Source: Acidovorax sp. Leaf78 (GTDB taxonomy: Bacteria > Pseudomonadota > Gammaproteobacteria > Burkholderiales > Burkholderiaceae_C). From it: DNA of 64,000 bases. A model generated the notes under the pieces. It was not told the DNA's origin. It was given only the letters and a program-made list of their open reading frames with translations, and did not search any database. This document shows positions 1 to 8,027 of this stretch, in pieces (position 1 is the first letter of the stretch; each line of letters opens with the position of its first letter). The translations under genes and the position numbers were made by a program. The stretch is from contig NZ_LMLZ01000001.1 in assembly GCF_001422735.1 (NCBI RefSeq), positions 493,233 through 557,232 on the forward strand, written 5' to 3'.

Positions 1-161
1 AACGGCTGCACGTAGCTGTAGCTCAGTTGCGCGCCGTTGCCGCCGCTGGCGCCCGCCCCGGGCTGGGCCTGGTCGATCACGGTCACGGCCAGGCCGCGCT
101 GGTGGAGTTCGTACGCTGTGGCCAGGCCAACGATGCCTGCGCCGAGAACACATACCTGCAT
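1..161 (-). CDS. dadA: D-amino-acid dehydrogenase small subunit, N-terminal fragment (cut by window edge)
   Basis: Read on the minus strand from an ATG at 161, the first 53 codons give a Rossmann FAD-binding start, MQVCVLGAGIVGLATAYEL, with the GxGxxG dinucleotide motif at about residues 7-12. An acidic strand end (TVID) follows, then a GASGGNGAQLSYSYV stretch typical of DadA-type flavoproteins. The family oxidises D-amino acids to 2-oxo acids and passes electrons to the respiratory chain at the inner membrane. The rest of the gene lies outside the window. The neighbouring amino-acid racemase and glutamate-type binding proteins fit a D-amino-acid role. Another DAO-type flavoprotein cannot be excluded from 53 residues. 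Confidence 0.7.
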   Translation of the reverse strand, partial: MQVCVLGAGIVGLATAYELHQRGLAVTVIDQAQPGAGASGGNGAQLSYSYVQP

Positions 162-584
162 TGGGTGGGACTGGGGGGTGAAGGGGTTGGAGGATGGGGT
201 GCGGGACTTGAGGCCACTGTAGGGCGCGGGCCCTCGCCTGAACAATGCCAATGCCGCCGGTGGCCATGCCGGGAAGTTATGTGCGCCGCCCGAAGCGGTG
301 CGCGGATGCGCAAGGTGGGCCTGCGGGCGCGTGAAATGGCACTTGGATGGTGCGGCTGCCTGCACCAAACTGGCGGCATAACTTTTGGTCATGGCCTACC
401 TGTGCAAATGAATTGTTCAAGGGAAGCGCAAGTTCCTACAGTGCACCTGCGTTCCGGTTTTTTGCATTTGCCGGTTCACACGGCCACTGGATGTTTTCTG
501 TGTCAGTGTGATCCGGCCCCCCCCGGCTTTTTTCGGTCGCACCACGTCCATTCACTGCTCATTGTTTTGCACAAAGGGATTTCC
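162..584. other. Divergent intergenic region without a gene
   Basis: About 420 bases separate the leftward dadA-like start from the rightward binding-protein operon. I see no credible coding sequence. The right half, from about 380, is less GC-rich and is where a promoter for the rightward operon would lie. I could not pick a convincing -35/-10 pair. A poly-C run occurs near 518-526. Confidence 0.5.
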
Positions 585-1478
585 ATGAAGCTCTCTGCCG
601 TCACCTCCGCCGCCTTCGTTGTTGCCACCGGCCTCCTGGCCTGCACTGTGGCCCAGGCCGACACCCTCAAGAAGGTGGCCGAGTCGGGCAAGATCACTGT
701 GGCCTACCGCGAGTCGTCGGTGCCCTTCAGCTACCTGGCGGGCCCGGGTGCGCCGGTGGGCTTTGCGGTGGACATTACCAACGCCGTGGTCGATGCGGTG
801 AAAAAGCGCGTGAACAACCAGTCCCTGAAGGTGGACCTGCAGGCCGTCACGTCGCAAAACCGCATTCCGTTGCTGCAAAACGGCACCATCGACCTGGAGT
901 GCGGCTCCACCACTAACAACAGCACGCGCGGCAAGGACGTGCAGTTCGCCATCAACTATTTCTACACCGGCACGCGCTTGCTGACCAAGAAATCGTCGGG
1001 CGTGAAGAACTACGCCGACCTGGCCAAGAAGAAGGTGGCCAGCACCTCGGGCACCACCAACGCGCAGGTGATCCGCAAGTACAACCGCGACAACAACCTG
1101 GACATGGACATCGTGCTGGGCAAGGACCACGACGACGCCGTGCTGCTGGTGGACAGCGGCCGCGCCGAGGCCTTCGCGATGGACGACATCCTGCTGTTCG
1201 GCCTGATGGGCAACATGCGCAACCCGGCGGACTGGACGGTGGTGGGCGATTCGCTGCAGGTCGAGCCCTATGCCTGCATGCTGCGCAAGGACGACCCGCA
1301 ATTCCAGGCGCTGGTCAACGGCGTGATCGGCGGGATGATGAAGTCCGGCGACTTCGACAAGCTCTACACCAAGTGGTTCAACTCGCCCGTCCCCCCGCGC
1401 AACCAGAACCTGAGCCTGCCCATGAGCAAGGAGTTGCGCGACAACCTGGCCGCGCAGAGCGACAAGCCCGCCATCTGA
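585..1478 (+). CDS. Amino-acid ABC transporter substrate-binding protein (glutamate/aspartate GltI type)
   Basis: This is a 297-residue secreted binding protein of the family-3 solute-binding type. It opens with a signal peptide (MKLSAVTSAAFVVATG..., cleavage after AQA near residue 25). The mature start GKITVAYRESSVPFSYL and the blocks DLECGSTTNN, STSGTTNAQV, AFAMDD and PYACMLRKDDPQF match glutamate/aspartate-binding GltI closely. The ATG at 585 is chosen because AAAGGGA lies 6-12 bases upstream and a signal peptide follows; longer in-frame starts add 186 residues of low-complexity sequence. A racemase gene follows after 19 bases and a second binding protein after that, so these form one operon. 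No permease or ATPase gene is present, so the transporter partners must be elsewhere. Confidence 0.9.
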   Translation: MKLSAVTSAAFVVATGLLACTVAQADTLKKVAESGKITVAYRESSVPFSYLAGPGAPVGFAVDITNAVVDAVKKRVNNQSLKVDLQAVTSQNRIPLLQNGTIDLECGSTTNNSTRGKDVQFAINYFYTGTRLLTKKSSGVKNYADLAKKKVASTSGTTNAQVIRKYNRDNNLDMDIVLGKDHDDAVLLVDSGRAEAFAMDDILLFGLMGNMRNPADWTVVGDSLQVEPYACMLRKDDPQFQALVNGVIGGMMKSGDFDKLYTKWFNSPVPPRNQNLSLPMSKELRDNLAAQSDKPAI

Positions 1479-1497
1479 CGCACGGACCGGAGCGCGC

Positions 1498-2283
1498 ATG
1501 CCAGTGTCTGCAAGCCACAGCCCGCAGCCCCAGGTGGTGGGGATCCTCGGCGGCATGGGCCCTGCCGCGGGGGCCGACTTCGTGCGCCTGTTCGTGCAGG
1601 CCTGCACCGACCGCATGGGTGCCCTGGGCATCCCCGTGCACGACCAGGCCTACCCCGAGCACTGGCTGGCCCAGGTGCCCATTCCGGACCGCACGGCGGC
1701 GCTGAACGACACCCGCGAGGGCGCGCACCAGCCGGCCGAGCCCATGCTGCAGGCCACCGGCCGCCTGGCCGCGCTTGGCGCGCGCGTGGTGGCCATTGCC
1801 TGCAACACGGCGCACGCCTGGCATGGCCTGCTGCAGCAGCGGTTTCCGCAGATGGTGGTGCTGCACGGCATGCAGGAGGTGGTGGCGGGCTTGGCTGCCC
1901 AACAGGTGCAGGGAGTGGGCCTGCTGGCCACCCGCGGTGCCTACGACGCGGGCCTGTACCAGCGCGAGCTGGCACGCAGCGGCATCGAGTGCTTCGTGCC
2001 CACGGCGGCGGAGCAGGACGTGCTGATGCAGGGCATCTACGACGGCGTGAAGGCCGGCAACTACCGCCTCGCGCGCGACCGCTTCGAATCCGTGTCGCGG
2101 GCCCTGCAGCAGCGCCACAACGTGTCCACGCTCATCATGGGCTGCACCGAGATCCCGCTGGCGCTGAACGACAGCCCGCGCCTGCCGGGTGTGGCGCTGG
2201 TCAACCCCACCCTGGTGCTGGCCGGCGCATTGGCGCGGCATGCCTACCGCGATGCGGCGCAGCCCGCATCCTGCCGGGGCTGA
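1498..2283 (+). CDS. Aspartate/glutamate racemase family protein
   Basis: A 261-residue cytoplasmic protein of the PLP-independent Asp/Glu racemase superfamily, which interconverts L- and D-amino acids by two-cysteine acid-base catalysis. The N-terminal GILGGMGPAAGADF motif is the family signature. The two catalytic cysteines are visible in VVAIACNTAHAW (first half) and LIMGCTEIPLAL (second half). GGAG lies just before the ATG at 1498. It sits 19 bases after one binding-protein gene and 5 bases before another, with a dadA-like gene close by. The operon therefore probably takes up an acidic or related amino acid and racemises it. The exact substrate is not evident. Confidence 0.88.
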   Translation: MPVSASHSPQPQVVGILGGMGPAAGADFVRLFVQACTDRMGALGIPVHDQAYPEHWLAQVPIPDRTAALNDTREGAHQPAEPMLQATGRLAALGARVVAIACNTAHAWHGLLQQRFPQMVVLHGMQEVVAGLAAQQVQGVGLLATRGAYDAGLYQRELARSGIECFVPTAAEQDVLMQGIYDGVKAGNYRLARDRFESVSRALQQRHNVSTLIMGCTEIPLALNDSPRLPGVALVNPTLVLAGALARHAYRDAAQPASCRG

Positions 2284-2288
2284 ACACC

Positions 2289-3254
2289 ATGCGCCACTTC
2301 GTTCCCGGCCTGCGGCAGCCGCTGAGACCCGCAGCGCTCTGTGCCGCGCTGGCTATGGCCTGGGCCGGCTGTGCTGCTCAGGCCCAGCCTGCCGCGGGCG
2401 TAGTGGCAGGGGGTTCCACGGCACCACAGGCCCCAGGCCGCACGCTCGATCGCATCCGCACCACCGGCACGGTGGTCATCGGGCACCGCGAGTCGTCCGT
2501 GCCCATGTCGTACGTGGCCCATGGCACGCCCATGGGGTACAGCGTGGACGTGTGCCTGCAGGTCGCGCAGGCGCTGGGCCGCCACCTCAAGCTGCCCGCG
2601 CCACGGGTGGCCTACCGCCTGGTCACGTCGGGCAACCGGTTCGACGCCATCGAGAAGGGCGAGGTGGACCTGGAGTGCGGCTCCACCACCAACACCGCGG
2701 CACGCCGTGATCGCGTGGCCTTCACCATCGCGCACTTCATCGCCTCGTCGCGTATCGTGGTGCAAAGCGGCAAGCCGTATTCGCGCATCGAAGACCTCGA
2801 TGGCAAGACGCTGGCATCCACCGTGGGCACGACCAACATCGACTCCCTGGCGCGCGAGGCCGCGGCCAAATCGGTGCGGGTCAAGATCAAGCCCGCCAAG
2901 GACCATGCCGAAGGCTTTGGCTGGGTGGTCGATGGCAAGGTCGAAGGCTTTGCGATGGACGACGTGCTGCTGTTCGGCCTGCGCGCCAGCCACAGCCGGC
3001 CGGAGGACCTGAAAGTCATCGGCAAGCCCATGACCATCGAGCCCTACGCCATCGCGTTCGAGCGCGGCAACCCCGAACTCAAGGCCGTGGTGGATGCCGA
3101 ACTGCGCCGGCTCATCCAGGCGCGCGAGCTGCACCGCCTGTACGACAAGTGGTTCACCGCGCCCATCCCGCCCCACGGGCTGAACCTGCACATGCGCATG
3201 CCGCACCTGCTGGTGGATTCGCTCAAGTACCCGTCGGACTTTGTGCCGCAGTGA
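2289..3254 (+). CDS. Second amino-acid ABC transporter substrate-binding protein (GltI type)
   Basis: A 321-residue paralogue of the binding protein at 585-1478. Shared blocks include HRESSVPMSY, DLECGSTTNT, STVGTTNIDS, FAMDDVLLFGLR and YDKWFTAPIPP. It has a signal peptide of about 36 residues with a Cys in AGCAAQAQ, so a lipoprotein is possible but the context is not a clean lipobox. A variable linker of about 20 residues precedes the conserved domain. The ATG lies 5 bases after the racemase stop, so translation is probably coupled. The last 32 bases overlap, tail to tail, the 3' end of the diguanylate cyclase on the other strand. Two related receptors in one operon suggest two ligands or two affinities for one porter. 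Confidence 0.88.
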   Translation: MRHFVPGLRQPLRPAALCAALAMAWAGCAAQAQPAAGVVAGGSTAPQAPGRTLDRIRTTGTVVIGHRESSVPMSYVAHGTPMGYSVDVCLQVAQALGRHLKLPAPRVAYRLVTSGNRFDAIEKGEVDLECGSTTNTAARRDRVAFTIAHFIASSRIVVQSGKPYSRIEDLDGKTLASTVGTTNIDSLAREAAAKSVRVKIKPAKDHAEGFGWVVDGKVEGFAMDDVLLFGLRASHSRPEDLKVIGKPMTIEPYAIAFERGNPELKAVVDAELRRLIQARELHRLYDKWFTAPIPPHGLNLHMRMPHLLVDSLKYPSDFVPQ

Positions 3255-5646
3255 GTGCGGCGGGCGGCGGCGCGAACACCTCGAACCGGTTGCGTCCCGC
3301 GCGCTTGGCGCGGTAGAGCGCGGCGTCGGCGGCCTGCACCAGGGTGTCGGAGCCTGCATCGGGCTGGGGCACCACGCTGGCCACGCCGAGGCTCAGCGTG
3401 AGCATGGCGGCCGTGGGCGAGCGCGGATGGGGCAGGGCGGCGGCGCGCAGGCTGTCCATGCAGCGCTGGGCCACGGTGGCGGCATCGGGCAGCAGGGTGT
3501 CGGGCAACAGCAGCACGAACTCCTCGCCGCCATAGCGCGCGGCCACCTCGTCGGCCCGGCGGATGGTGGCCTGCAGCAGCTGCGCCACGCGGCGCAGGCA
3601 CTCGTCGCCCGCGATGTGGCCGTAGTGGTCGTTGTAGAGCTTGAAGTGGTCGATGTCGATCAGCACCACCGCCAGCGGCGACCGGTGGCGGCCGCAGCGT
3701 TGCCATTCGGTGGCCAGCCGCTCGTCGAAGCGGCGCCGGTTGCCGATGCCGGTGACGCCGTCGGTGGTGGACAGCAGGGCCAGCTTTTCGTTGGCGGCCG
3801 CCAGCTCCTGCTCCTTGCGCACCAGTTGGGTCACATCGGTGCGCACGCCAGCGATGCCGCCCTGCGGTGTGCGCCGTTCGTCGGCCTGCAGCCAGCGCCC
3901 CTCCGGCAGGCGCTGCAGAGCGGCCTGGCTGGCGGCGCGGTGGTCGGCGACACGTTGCACGATCCAGGCCTCCTCGTTGCCCACGGCGTCCAGGTATTGC
4001 CCGCGCTCTGCGCCGTAGCGCGCAATCTGCTCGAAGGTGCTGCCCGCCACGATCATCGGCGCGGAGATGGGGTAGAGCTTGCGGTACTGGGCGTTGCACA
4101 CCACGAGCTTGTCGTCCGCGTCGAACAGGGCAAAGCCCTCGGGCAGCGATTCGACCGCGTCCTGCAGCAGTTCGCGCGCAGAGTGCGCGGCCTCTTGCGC
4201 GGCCTCCAGCGCCTGGCGCTGCTCGATCAGGTCGGTGATATCCAGGCGCACCGCCACCACATAGTTCTCGGGTGTGCGGGTCTCGTAGATGTTGATCCAG
4301 CGGCCGTCGGCCAGCCGCTGCACCAGCGTGGAGGTGCGGCTGCCGTGCTCGGACAGGCGCTCGGCGATCCAGGCCTCCTCGCGGCCGTGGGCGGACGGTA
4401 TCAGCCCCCGGTCCACCGAATGCCGCAGGATGTCGGCAAAGTGGCTGCCCAGGTGCTCGGCGTAGTTCATGTGCGGGTACATGCGCGACAGCTGCTGGTT
4501 GTACAGCACCAGCCGGTCCTGCTCGTCGAAGATCTCGATGCTGACCGGCAGCGCCTCGACGGCACGCTCCAGCAGTTGCCGGATGCGCAGGCTCTCCTGG
4601 CGGGCGGCCTCGGCCACCTGGCGCTGCTCGATCAGGTCGGTGATGTTGAGGCGCACGCACACCGTCATGCCCGATGGCGTGCGGCTTTCGTGCATGTGCA
4701 TCCACGCGCCCCCGGGGTAATGGCGCACCTCGGGGCCGGGGCGGTGGCCGCGGATCGCCAGCTCGTGCGCCAGCCACAGCTCTTCCTGCCCCGCGGCCTC
4801 TTCGGGGATGCCGTGGCGCAGGCCTTCGCGCAGCAGCTCTTCGTAGGTGCGGCCCAGCATGGCCTGCACCGGCACCTGCGGGCGCAGGCGGGCCATGTGC
4901 TCGTTGCACAGCACCAGCCGGTCGTTCTCGTCGTAGATCTCCAGGCCCGCGGGCATCGCATCCACCGCTTCGCGCAGGCTGCGCTCGGCGCGTTCAGCGT
5001 GCTGCAGCGCCTGCTTGAGTGCGCGCTCCTTGTGCACGATGTCGGTGATGTCGCTGCGCAGCACGACCACGCCGCCGCCGTCCAGCGTGCGCTCGGTCAG
5101 CTGCATCCAGCGGTCGCCGCGCACCTCCTGCACTTCGGGCCCGGTGGGTGCGCGGTGGCGCGCCAGGCGGCGGGCCAGCCACGCCTCGACGTCCGGCACG
5201 GCATCCATGATCTGGCCCGAGCTGGCGGCGCGGCGCAAGGCATCTTCGAAGCGGGTGCCATAGGCCAGCGGCATGTCGGTGCCCGGCGCCACCTCGCGGT
5301 AGCGCGCGTTGCACAGCACCAGGCGGTCGTCCGCGTCGTAGATGGCCAGCCCGTCGGGCAGGATGTCGAGCGTGGCCAGCAACTGCGCGCTGGCCCGCTG
5401 GGCTGCCTGCAGCGCAGCATCGGCATCCGCCTGCAGCCGCTGCGTGCGCCGCGCCAGGCGCCAGTGCAGGCCAGCGATCACCAGCAGCAGCAGGCCGGCC
5501 ACGACGAACGCGGCCAGGACGGGCGTTGTCAGGGTGTGGCTGGCCAGCGCCCAGGCCAGCAGGCCCAGCCCCATGGCGAGGCACACACCGCACACTGCGG
5601 CCACCAGGGGTGCCACAGGTTCTTCGCGCGGTGGGGCAGCGGTCAT
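3223..5646 (-). CDS. Membrane diguanylate cyclase with four tandem PAS-like domains and GGDEF
   Basis: An 807-residue protein predicted to make cyclic di-GMP from two GTP. Two closely spaced transmembrane segments lie at about residues 15-60. Four tandem PAS_7-like modules of about 120 residues follow, each starting with a (L)P-x-G/S-x-x-(I/L)(Y/F)D-x-x-D(R/K)LV motif and ending with an I(T)DL(I) strand. The C-terminal GGDEF domain carries intact GGEEF after ARY. An RRAD upstream resembles the inhibitory I-site RxxD but has six rather than five residues before GGEEF. The ATG at 5646 is preferred because it places the membrane segments at the N-terminus. No obvious haem or flavin ligand is visible, so the PAS signal is unknown. 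Confidence 0.88.
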   Translation of the reverse strand: MTAAPPREEPVAPLVAAVCGVCLAMGLGLLAWALASHTLTTPVLAAFVVAGLLLLVIAGLHWRLARRTQRLQADADAALQAAQRASAQLLATLDILPDGLAIYDADDRLVLCNARYREVAPGTDMPLAYGTRFEDALRRAASSGQIMDAVPDVEAWLARRLARHRAPTGPEVQEVRGDRWMQLTERTLDGGGVVVLRSDITDIVHKERALKQALQHAERAERSLREAVDAMPAGLEIYDENDRLVLCNEHMARLRPQVPVQAMLGRTYEELLREGLRHGIPEEAAGQEELWLAHELAIRGHRPGPEVRHYPGGAWMHMHESRTPSGMTVCVRLNITDLIEQRQVAEAARQESLRIRQLLERAVEALPVSIEIFDEQDRLVLYNQQLSRMYPHMNYAEHLGSHFADILRHSVDRGLIPSAHGREEAWIAERLSEHGSRTSTLVQRLADGRWINIYETRTPENYVVAVRLDITDLIEQRQALEAAQEAAHSARELLQDAVESLPEGFALFDADDKLVVCNAQYRKLYPISAPMIVAGSTFEQIARYGAERGQYLDAVGNEEAWIVQRVADHRAASQAALQRLPEGRWLQADERRTPQGGIAGVRTDVTQLVRKEQELAAANEKLALLSTTDGVTGIGNRRRFDERLATEWQRCGRHRSPLAVVLIDIDHFKLYNDHYGHIAGDECLRRVAQLLQATIRRADEVAARYGGEEFVLLLPDTLLPDAATVAQRCMDSLRAAALPHPRSPTAAMLTLSLGVASVVPQPDAGSDTLVQAADAALYRAKRAGRNRFEVFAPPPAALTAAQSPTGT

Positions 5647-5917
5647 GGTCGGTGGGTCCCAGGTTGGCGGACGCAGGGCGGGGCACGGGGGGCGATGGGC
5701 CGTTGCGCGGGTGCTGACGTGCACCTGCATGGTGCGGCATGGCGGGCGGACCGGTCAAACCCTGGACAGGTTCGCAGAAAGTTCGGGGCGTGTCATCCAT
5801 TAATTCCCCCAGAGTTCCAACCTGCGCTGCAGCCGTTGCATAAAGCCCCTAGACTGCGGGGCCGTTCCTGAGAACAGGTTCTGTTGTCTGTCTTTGTTTC
5901 AATTCCTGGAGAAACCG

Positions 5918-6814
5918 ATGCTCACTGAAGACCTCCATTCCGACGCCAACGCACTGTTGCCCGGCCGCACCACCGAGTCCGGCGCCACCCGCCGCACCGC
6001 GCTGCAAGCCGCACTGGGCCTGGGCTACGCCGCCGCTGCCGCGCCCATCATGGCGCAGACGGCCATCGCCACGCCCAGCGACGGCCTCACGGCCGGGGAG
6101 GTGAGCTTCACGGTCAATGGCTTCAAGGTGCCGGCGTACCGCGCCGCGCCTGCGGGCAAGACGGGCCTGCCGGTGATCCTGGTGATCCAGGAGATCTTCG
6201 GCGTGCACGAATACATCGCCGACACCTGCCGCCGCTTTGCCAAGGCGGGCTACCTGGCCATCGCGCCGCAGCTGTATGCGCGCCAGGGTGACCCATCGCA
6301 ATACACTGACGTCGCGAAGCTGATGGCCGAAGTCGTCTCCAAGGTGCCCGATGCCCAGGTGATGGCCGACCTGGACGGCGCCGTGGCCTGGGCCACGGCC
6401 AACGGCGGCGACGGCGCGCGCGTAGGCATCACCGGCTTTTGCTGGGGTGGCCGCATCACCTGGCTGTACGCAGCCCACGGCCCGGTGAAGGCCGGCGTGG
6501 CCTGGTACGGCCGCCTTGTGGGCCAGGCAAGCGACCTCACGCCCAAGCACCCGGTGGACATCGCACCCATCCTCAAGGCGCCGGTGCTGGGGCTGTACGG
6601 TGAAAAAGACACCGGCATCCCCCTTGACACGGTTGATAAGATGAAAGCTGCCCTGACCGGTGGTTCGCCGCAGGCCAAGGCATCGGAGTTCGTGGTGTAC
6701 CCTGACGCGCCCCACGCCTTCCATGCCGACTACCGCCCCAGCTACCGCAAGGAAGCGGCCGAAGACGGCTGGAAGCGGGCGCTGGCCTGGTTCAGCAAAA
6801 ACGGCGTGGTGTGA
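5918..6814 (+). CDS. Dienelactone hydrolase family protein with a Tat-like signal
   Basis: A 298-residue alpha/beta hydrolase. Residues 24-47 (ATRRTALQAALGLGY...) look like a twin-arginine export signal, so it probably acts in the periplasm, unlike classical cytoplasmic dienelactone hydrolases. The Cys-Asp-His triad is visible: GFCWGG (Cys175), GEKDTGIP (Asp231) and APHAF (His267). The oxyanion segment QEIFGVHEYI is also typical. The family hydrolyses dienelactones in chloroaromatic degradation, but exported members often have other ester substrates, and no aromatic-degradation genes adjoin it. TGGAGA precedes the ATG at 5918, and a strong terminator follows 27 bases after the stop, so it is probably monocistronic. 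Confidence 0.87.
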   Translation: MLTEDLHSDANALLPGRTTESGATRRTALQAALGLGYAAAAAPIMAQTAIATPSDGLTAGEVSFTVNGFKVPAYRAAPAGKTGLPVILVIQEIFGVHEYIADTCRRFAKAGYLAIAPQLYARQGDPSQYTDVAKLMAEVVSKVPDAQVMADLDGAVAWATANGGDGARVGITGFCWGGRITWLYAAHGPVKAGVAWYGRLVGQASDLTPKHPVDIAPILKAPVLGLYGEKDTGIPLDTVDKMKAALTGGSPQAKASEFVVYPDAPHAFHADYRPSYRKEAAEDGWKRALAWFSKNGVV

Positions 6815-6840
6815 CAGCCACGGCCCATCTGCCGCAGCCG

Positions 6841-6867
6841 AAGCCGCCCCGAGGGGCGGCTTTTTTT
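6841..6867 (+). terminator. Rho-independent terminator after the dienelactone hydrolase gene
   Basis: A perfect 10-base-pair stem (AAGCCGCCCC / GGGGCGGCTT) with a 2-base turn is followed directly by a run of T residues ending at 6867. It sits 26 bases after the stop codon at 6814. Confidence 0.9.
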
Positions 6868-6903
6868 ACCCCTGCGGCAGGGCACGGACATTTGAAAGAA
6901 AAT

Positions 6904-6955
6904 ACGCGCTGGCGCTGATCCATAAAGCACAAGAAGCTATGACTTTGATAGCAAT
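6904..6955 (-). repeat. Dispersed repeat, copy A (overlaps the ZIP gene start)
   Basis: Read on the minus strand it has the family layout: GCTAT-N7-ATAGC palindrome (6937-6953), a TTGTGCT block, then CAGCGCCAGCGCG and an AT-rich end. The start codon of the ZIP transporter (6939-6941) lies inside the left arm of the palindrome. It is the most divergent of the clear copies. Confidence 0.6.
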
Positions 6956-7781
6956 CATCCTGGCCACATTGGCCGCAGGCATTGGCAGCGTATGGCTGGC
7001 CGCGTTGTTGATGCGGCTGGGCCTGGGCGGGCGTTCGGACAGCGTGGGCCCCCAGCACCTGCTGAGCCTGGCGGCCGGCGCGCTGCTGGCCACGGCCTTC
7101 ATGCACCTGCTGCCCGAAGCCTTCGAGAGCCAGGCCGGCGCGCACGACCTGTTTGCCACGTTGTTGGTGGGCGTGGTGTTCTTCTTTCTGCTCGACAAGG
7201 CCGAGCTGTGGCACCACGGGCACGAGCACAGCCACGGCGCACAGGCCGCCGTGCCCGCGCACCCGCACGGCGGCGCTGAGCACAGCCACGACCACGACCA
7301 TGCGCACCACGACCACCACCATGGCCCGCGCGCTGGCGGCTGGGCGGTGCTGACGGGCGACAGCGTGCATTGCTTTGGCGACGGCATCCTCATCGCATCA
7401 GCCTTCCTGGCCGACATCCGCCTGGGCGTGATCGCCGCCGTGTCGGTGCTGGCGCACGAGGTGCCGCACCACATGGGCGACCTGGTGGTGCTGCGCCAGA
7501 CCAGCCCCAACCGGCGCATGGCGCTGGTCAAGGTGTCCCTGGCAGGCGCGGTGACGGCGTTGGGCGGCGTGGTCGGCTACTTTCTGGTGGGGCAGCTGCA
7601 GGACCTGCTGCCGTACTTTCTGGCCGTAGCCTCCAGCAGCTTTGTCTACGTGGCCCTGGCCGACCTGATCCCGCAACTGCAAAAGCGCCTGACCGCGCGC
7701 GAAACCGTGGCGCAGATCGCCTGGCTGATCGCGGGCATGGTCATCGTCACGCTGGTGAGCGGCGCGGCGCACGGGCATTGA
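6939..7781 (+). CDS. ZIP-family divalent metal transporter
   Basis: A 280-residue inner-membrane protein of the ZIP (Zrt/Irt-like) family, which moves Zn2+ or related ions into the cytoplasm. About eight hydrophobic segments are visible. The loop at about residues 91-130 is extremely rich in His (HGHEHSHG, HSHDHDHAHHDHHHG), typical of the metal-binding loop. The conserved metal-site motifs appear as VHCFGDG (usually HNxxDG) in TM4 and HEVPHHMGD in TM5. The only reasonable ATG is at 6939; AGAAG upstream is a weak ribosome site. The start codon and the first residues (MTLIAI) fall inside a dispersed repeat palindrome, so the N-terminus may have been rebuilt by the repeat. Confidence 0.88.
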   Translation: MTLIAIILATLAAGIGSVWLAALLMRLGLGGRSDSVGPQHLLSLAAGALLATAFMHLLPEAFESQAGAHDLFATLLVGVVFFFLLDKAELWHHGHEHSHGAQAAVPAHPHGGAEHSHDHDHAHHDHHHGPRAGGWAVLTGDSVHCFGDGILIASAFLADIRLGVIAAVSVLAHEVPHHMGDLVVLRQTSPNRRMALVKVSLAGAVTALGGVVGYFLVGQLQDLLPYFLAVASSSFVYVALADLIPQLQKRLTARETVAQIAWLIAGMVIVTLVSGAAHGH

Positions 7782-7828
7782 GCCTGGGCCCCTGCACGGG
7801 GCCCACAGAGGCAATGTGCATTGGCTGA

Positions 7829-7888
7829 ATTGCTATCTTATTAATAGCTGTTGGCGCAATACAGGCAAGCGGTAGGGGCTAAATTTAA
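7829..7888 (+). repeat. Dispersed repeat, copy B
   Basis: Intergenic copy with GCTAT-N7-ATAGCT at about 7832-7849, then TTGGCGC, CAAGCGGTAGGGGC and an AT-rich tail (AAATTTAA). It lies about 50 bases after the ZIP stop, followed by about 140 bases with no recognisable gene before the convergent regulator gene. Confidence 0.75.
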
Positions 7889-8027
7889 TCCAATTTCGGT
7901 GCACCAAGCACGGACGGCTGCGGTCGCCGCTGGCGCGCCACCTTGCGAGCGACACCGTTGATCTGGCGGCGCCAGTCCACCGTGTGGCGCCCCCCGGCGG
8001 GAAGGTGCTCAGCGCCTCAAAGGGACC

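Noticed and set aside
27-584. N-terminal extension of the first binding protein back to a TTG near position 27
   Set aside because: The extra 186 residues are Gly/Arg/Cys-rich without any domain. The ATG at 585 has a ribosome site and starts a good signal peptide, and the extension would overlap the dadA-like start.
3241-5871. Long open frame on the plus strand (about 870 codons) opposite the four-PAS diguanylate cyclase
   Set aside because: It is rich in His, Gln, Gly and Val repeats, a typical antisense shadow of GC-rich coding DNA. The minus-strand frame has clear PAS and GGDEF motifs.
7889-8027. Possible small gene between repeat copy B and the response regulator gene
   Set aside because: Open frames there are short, have no ribosome site and no recognisable product.
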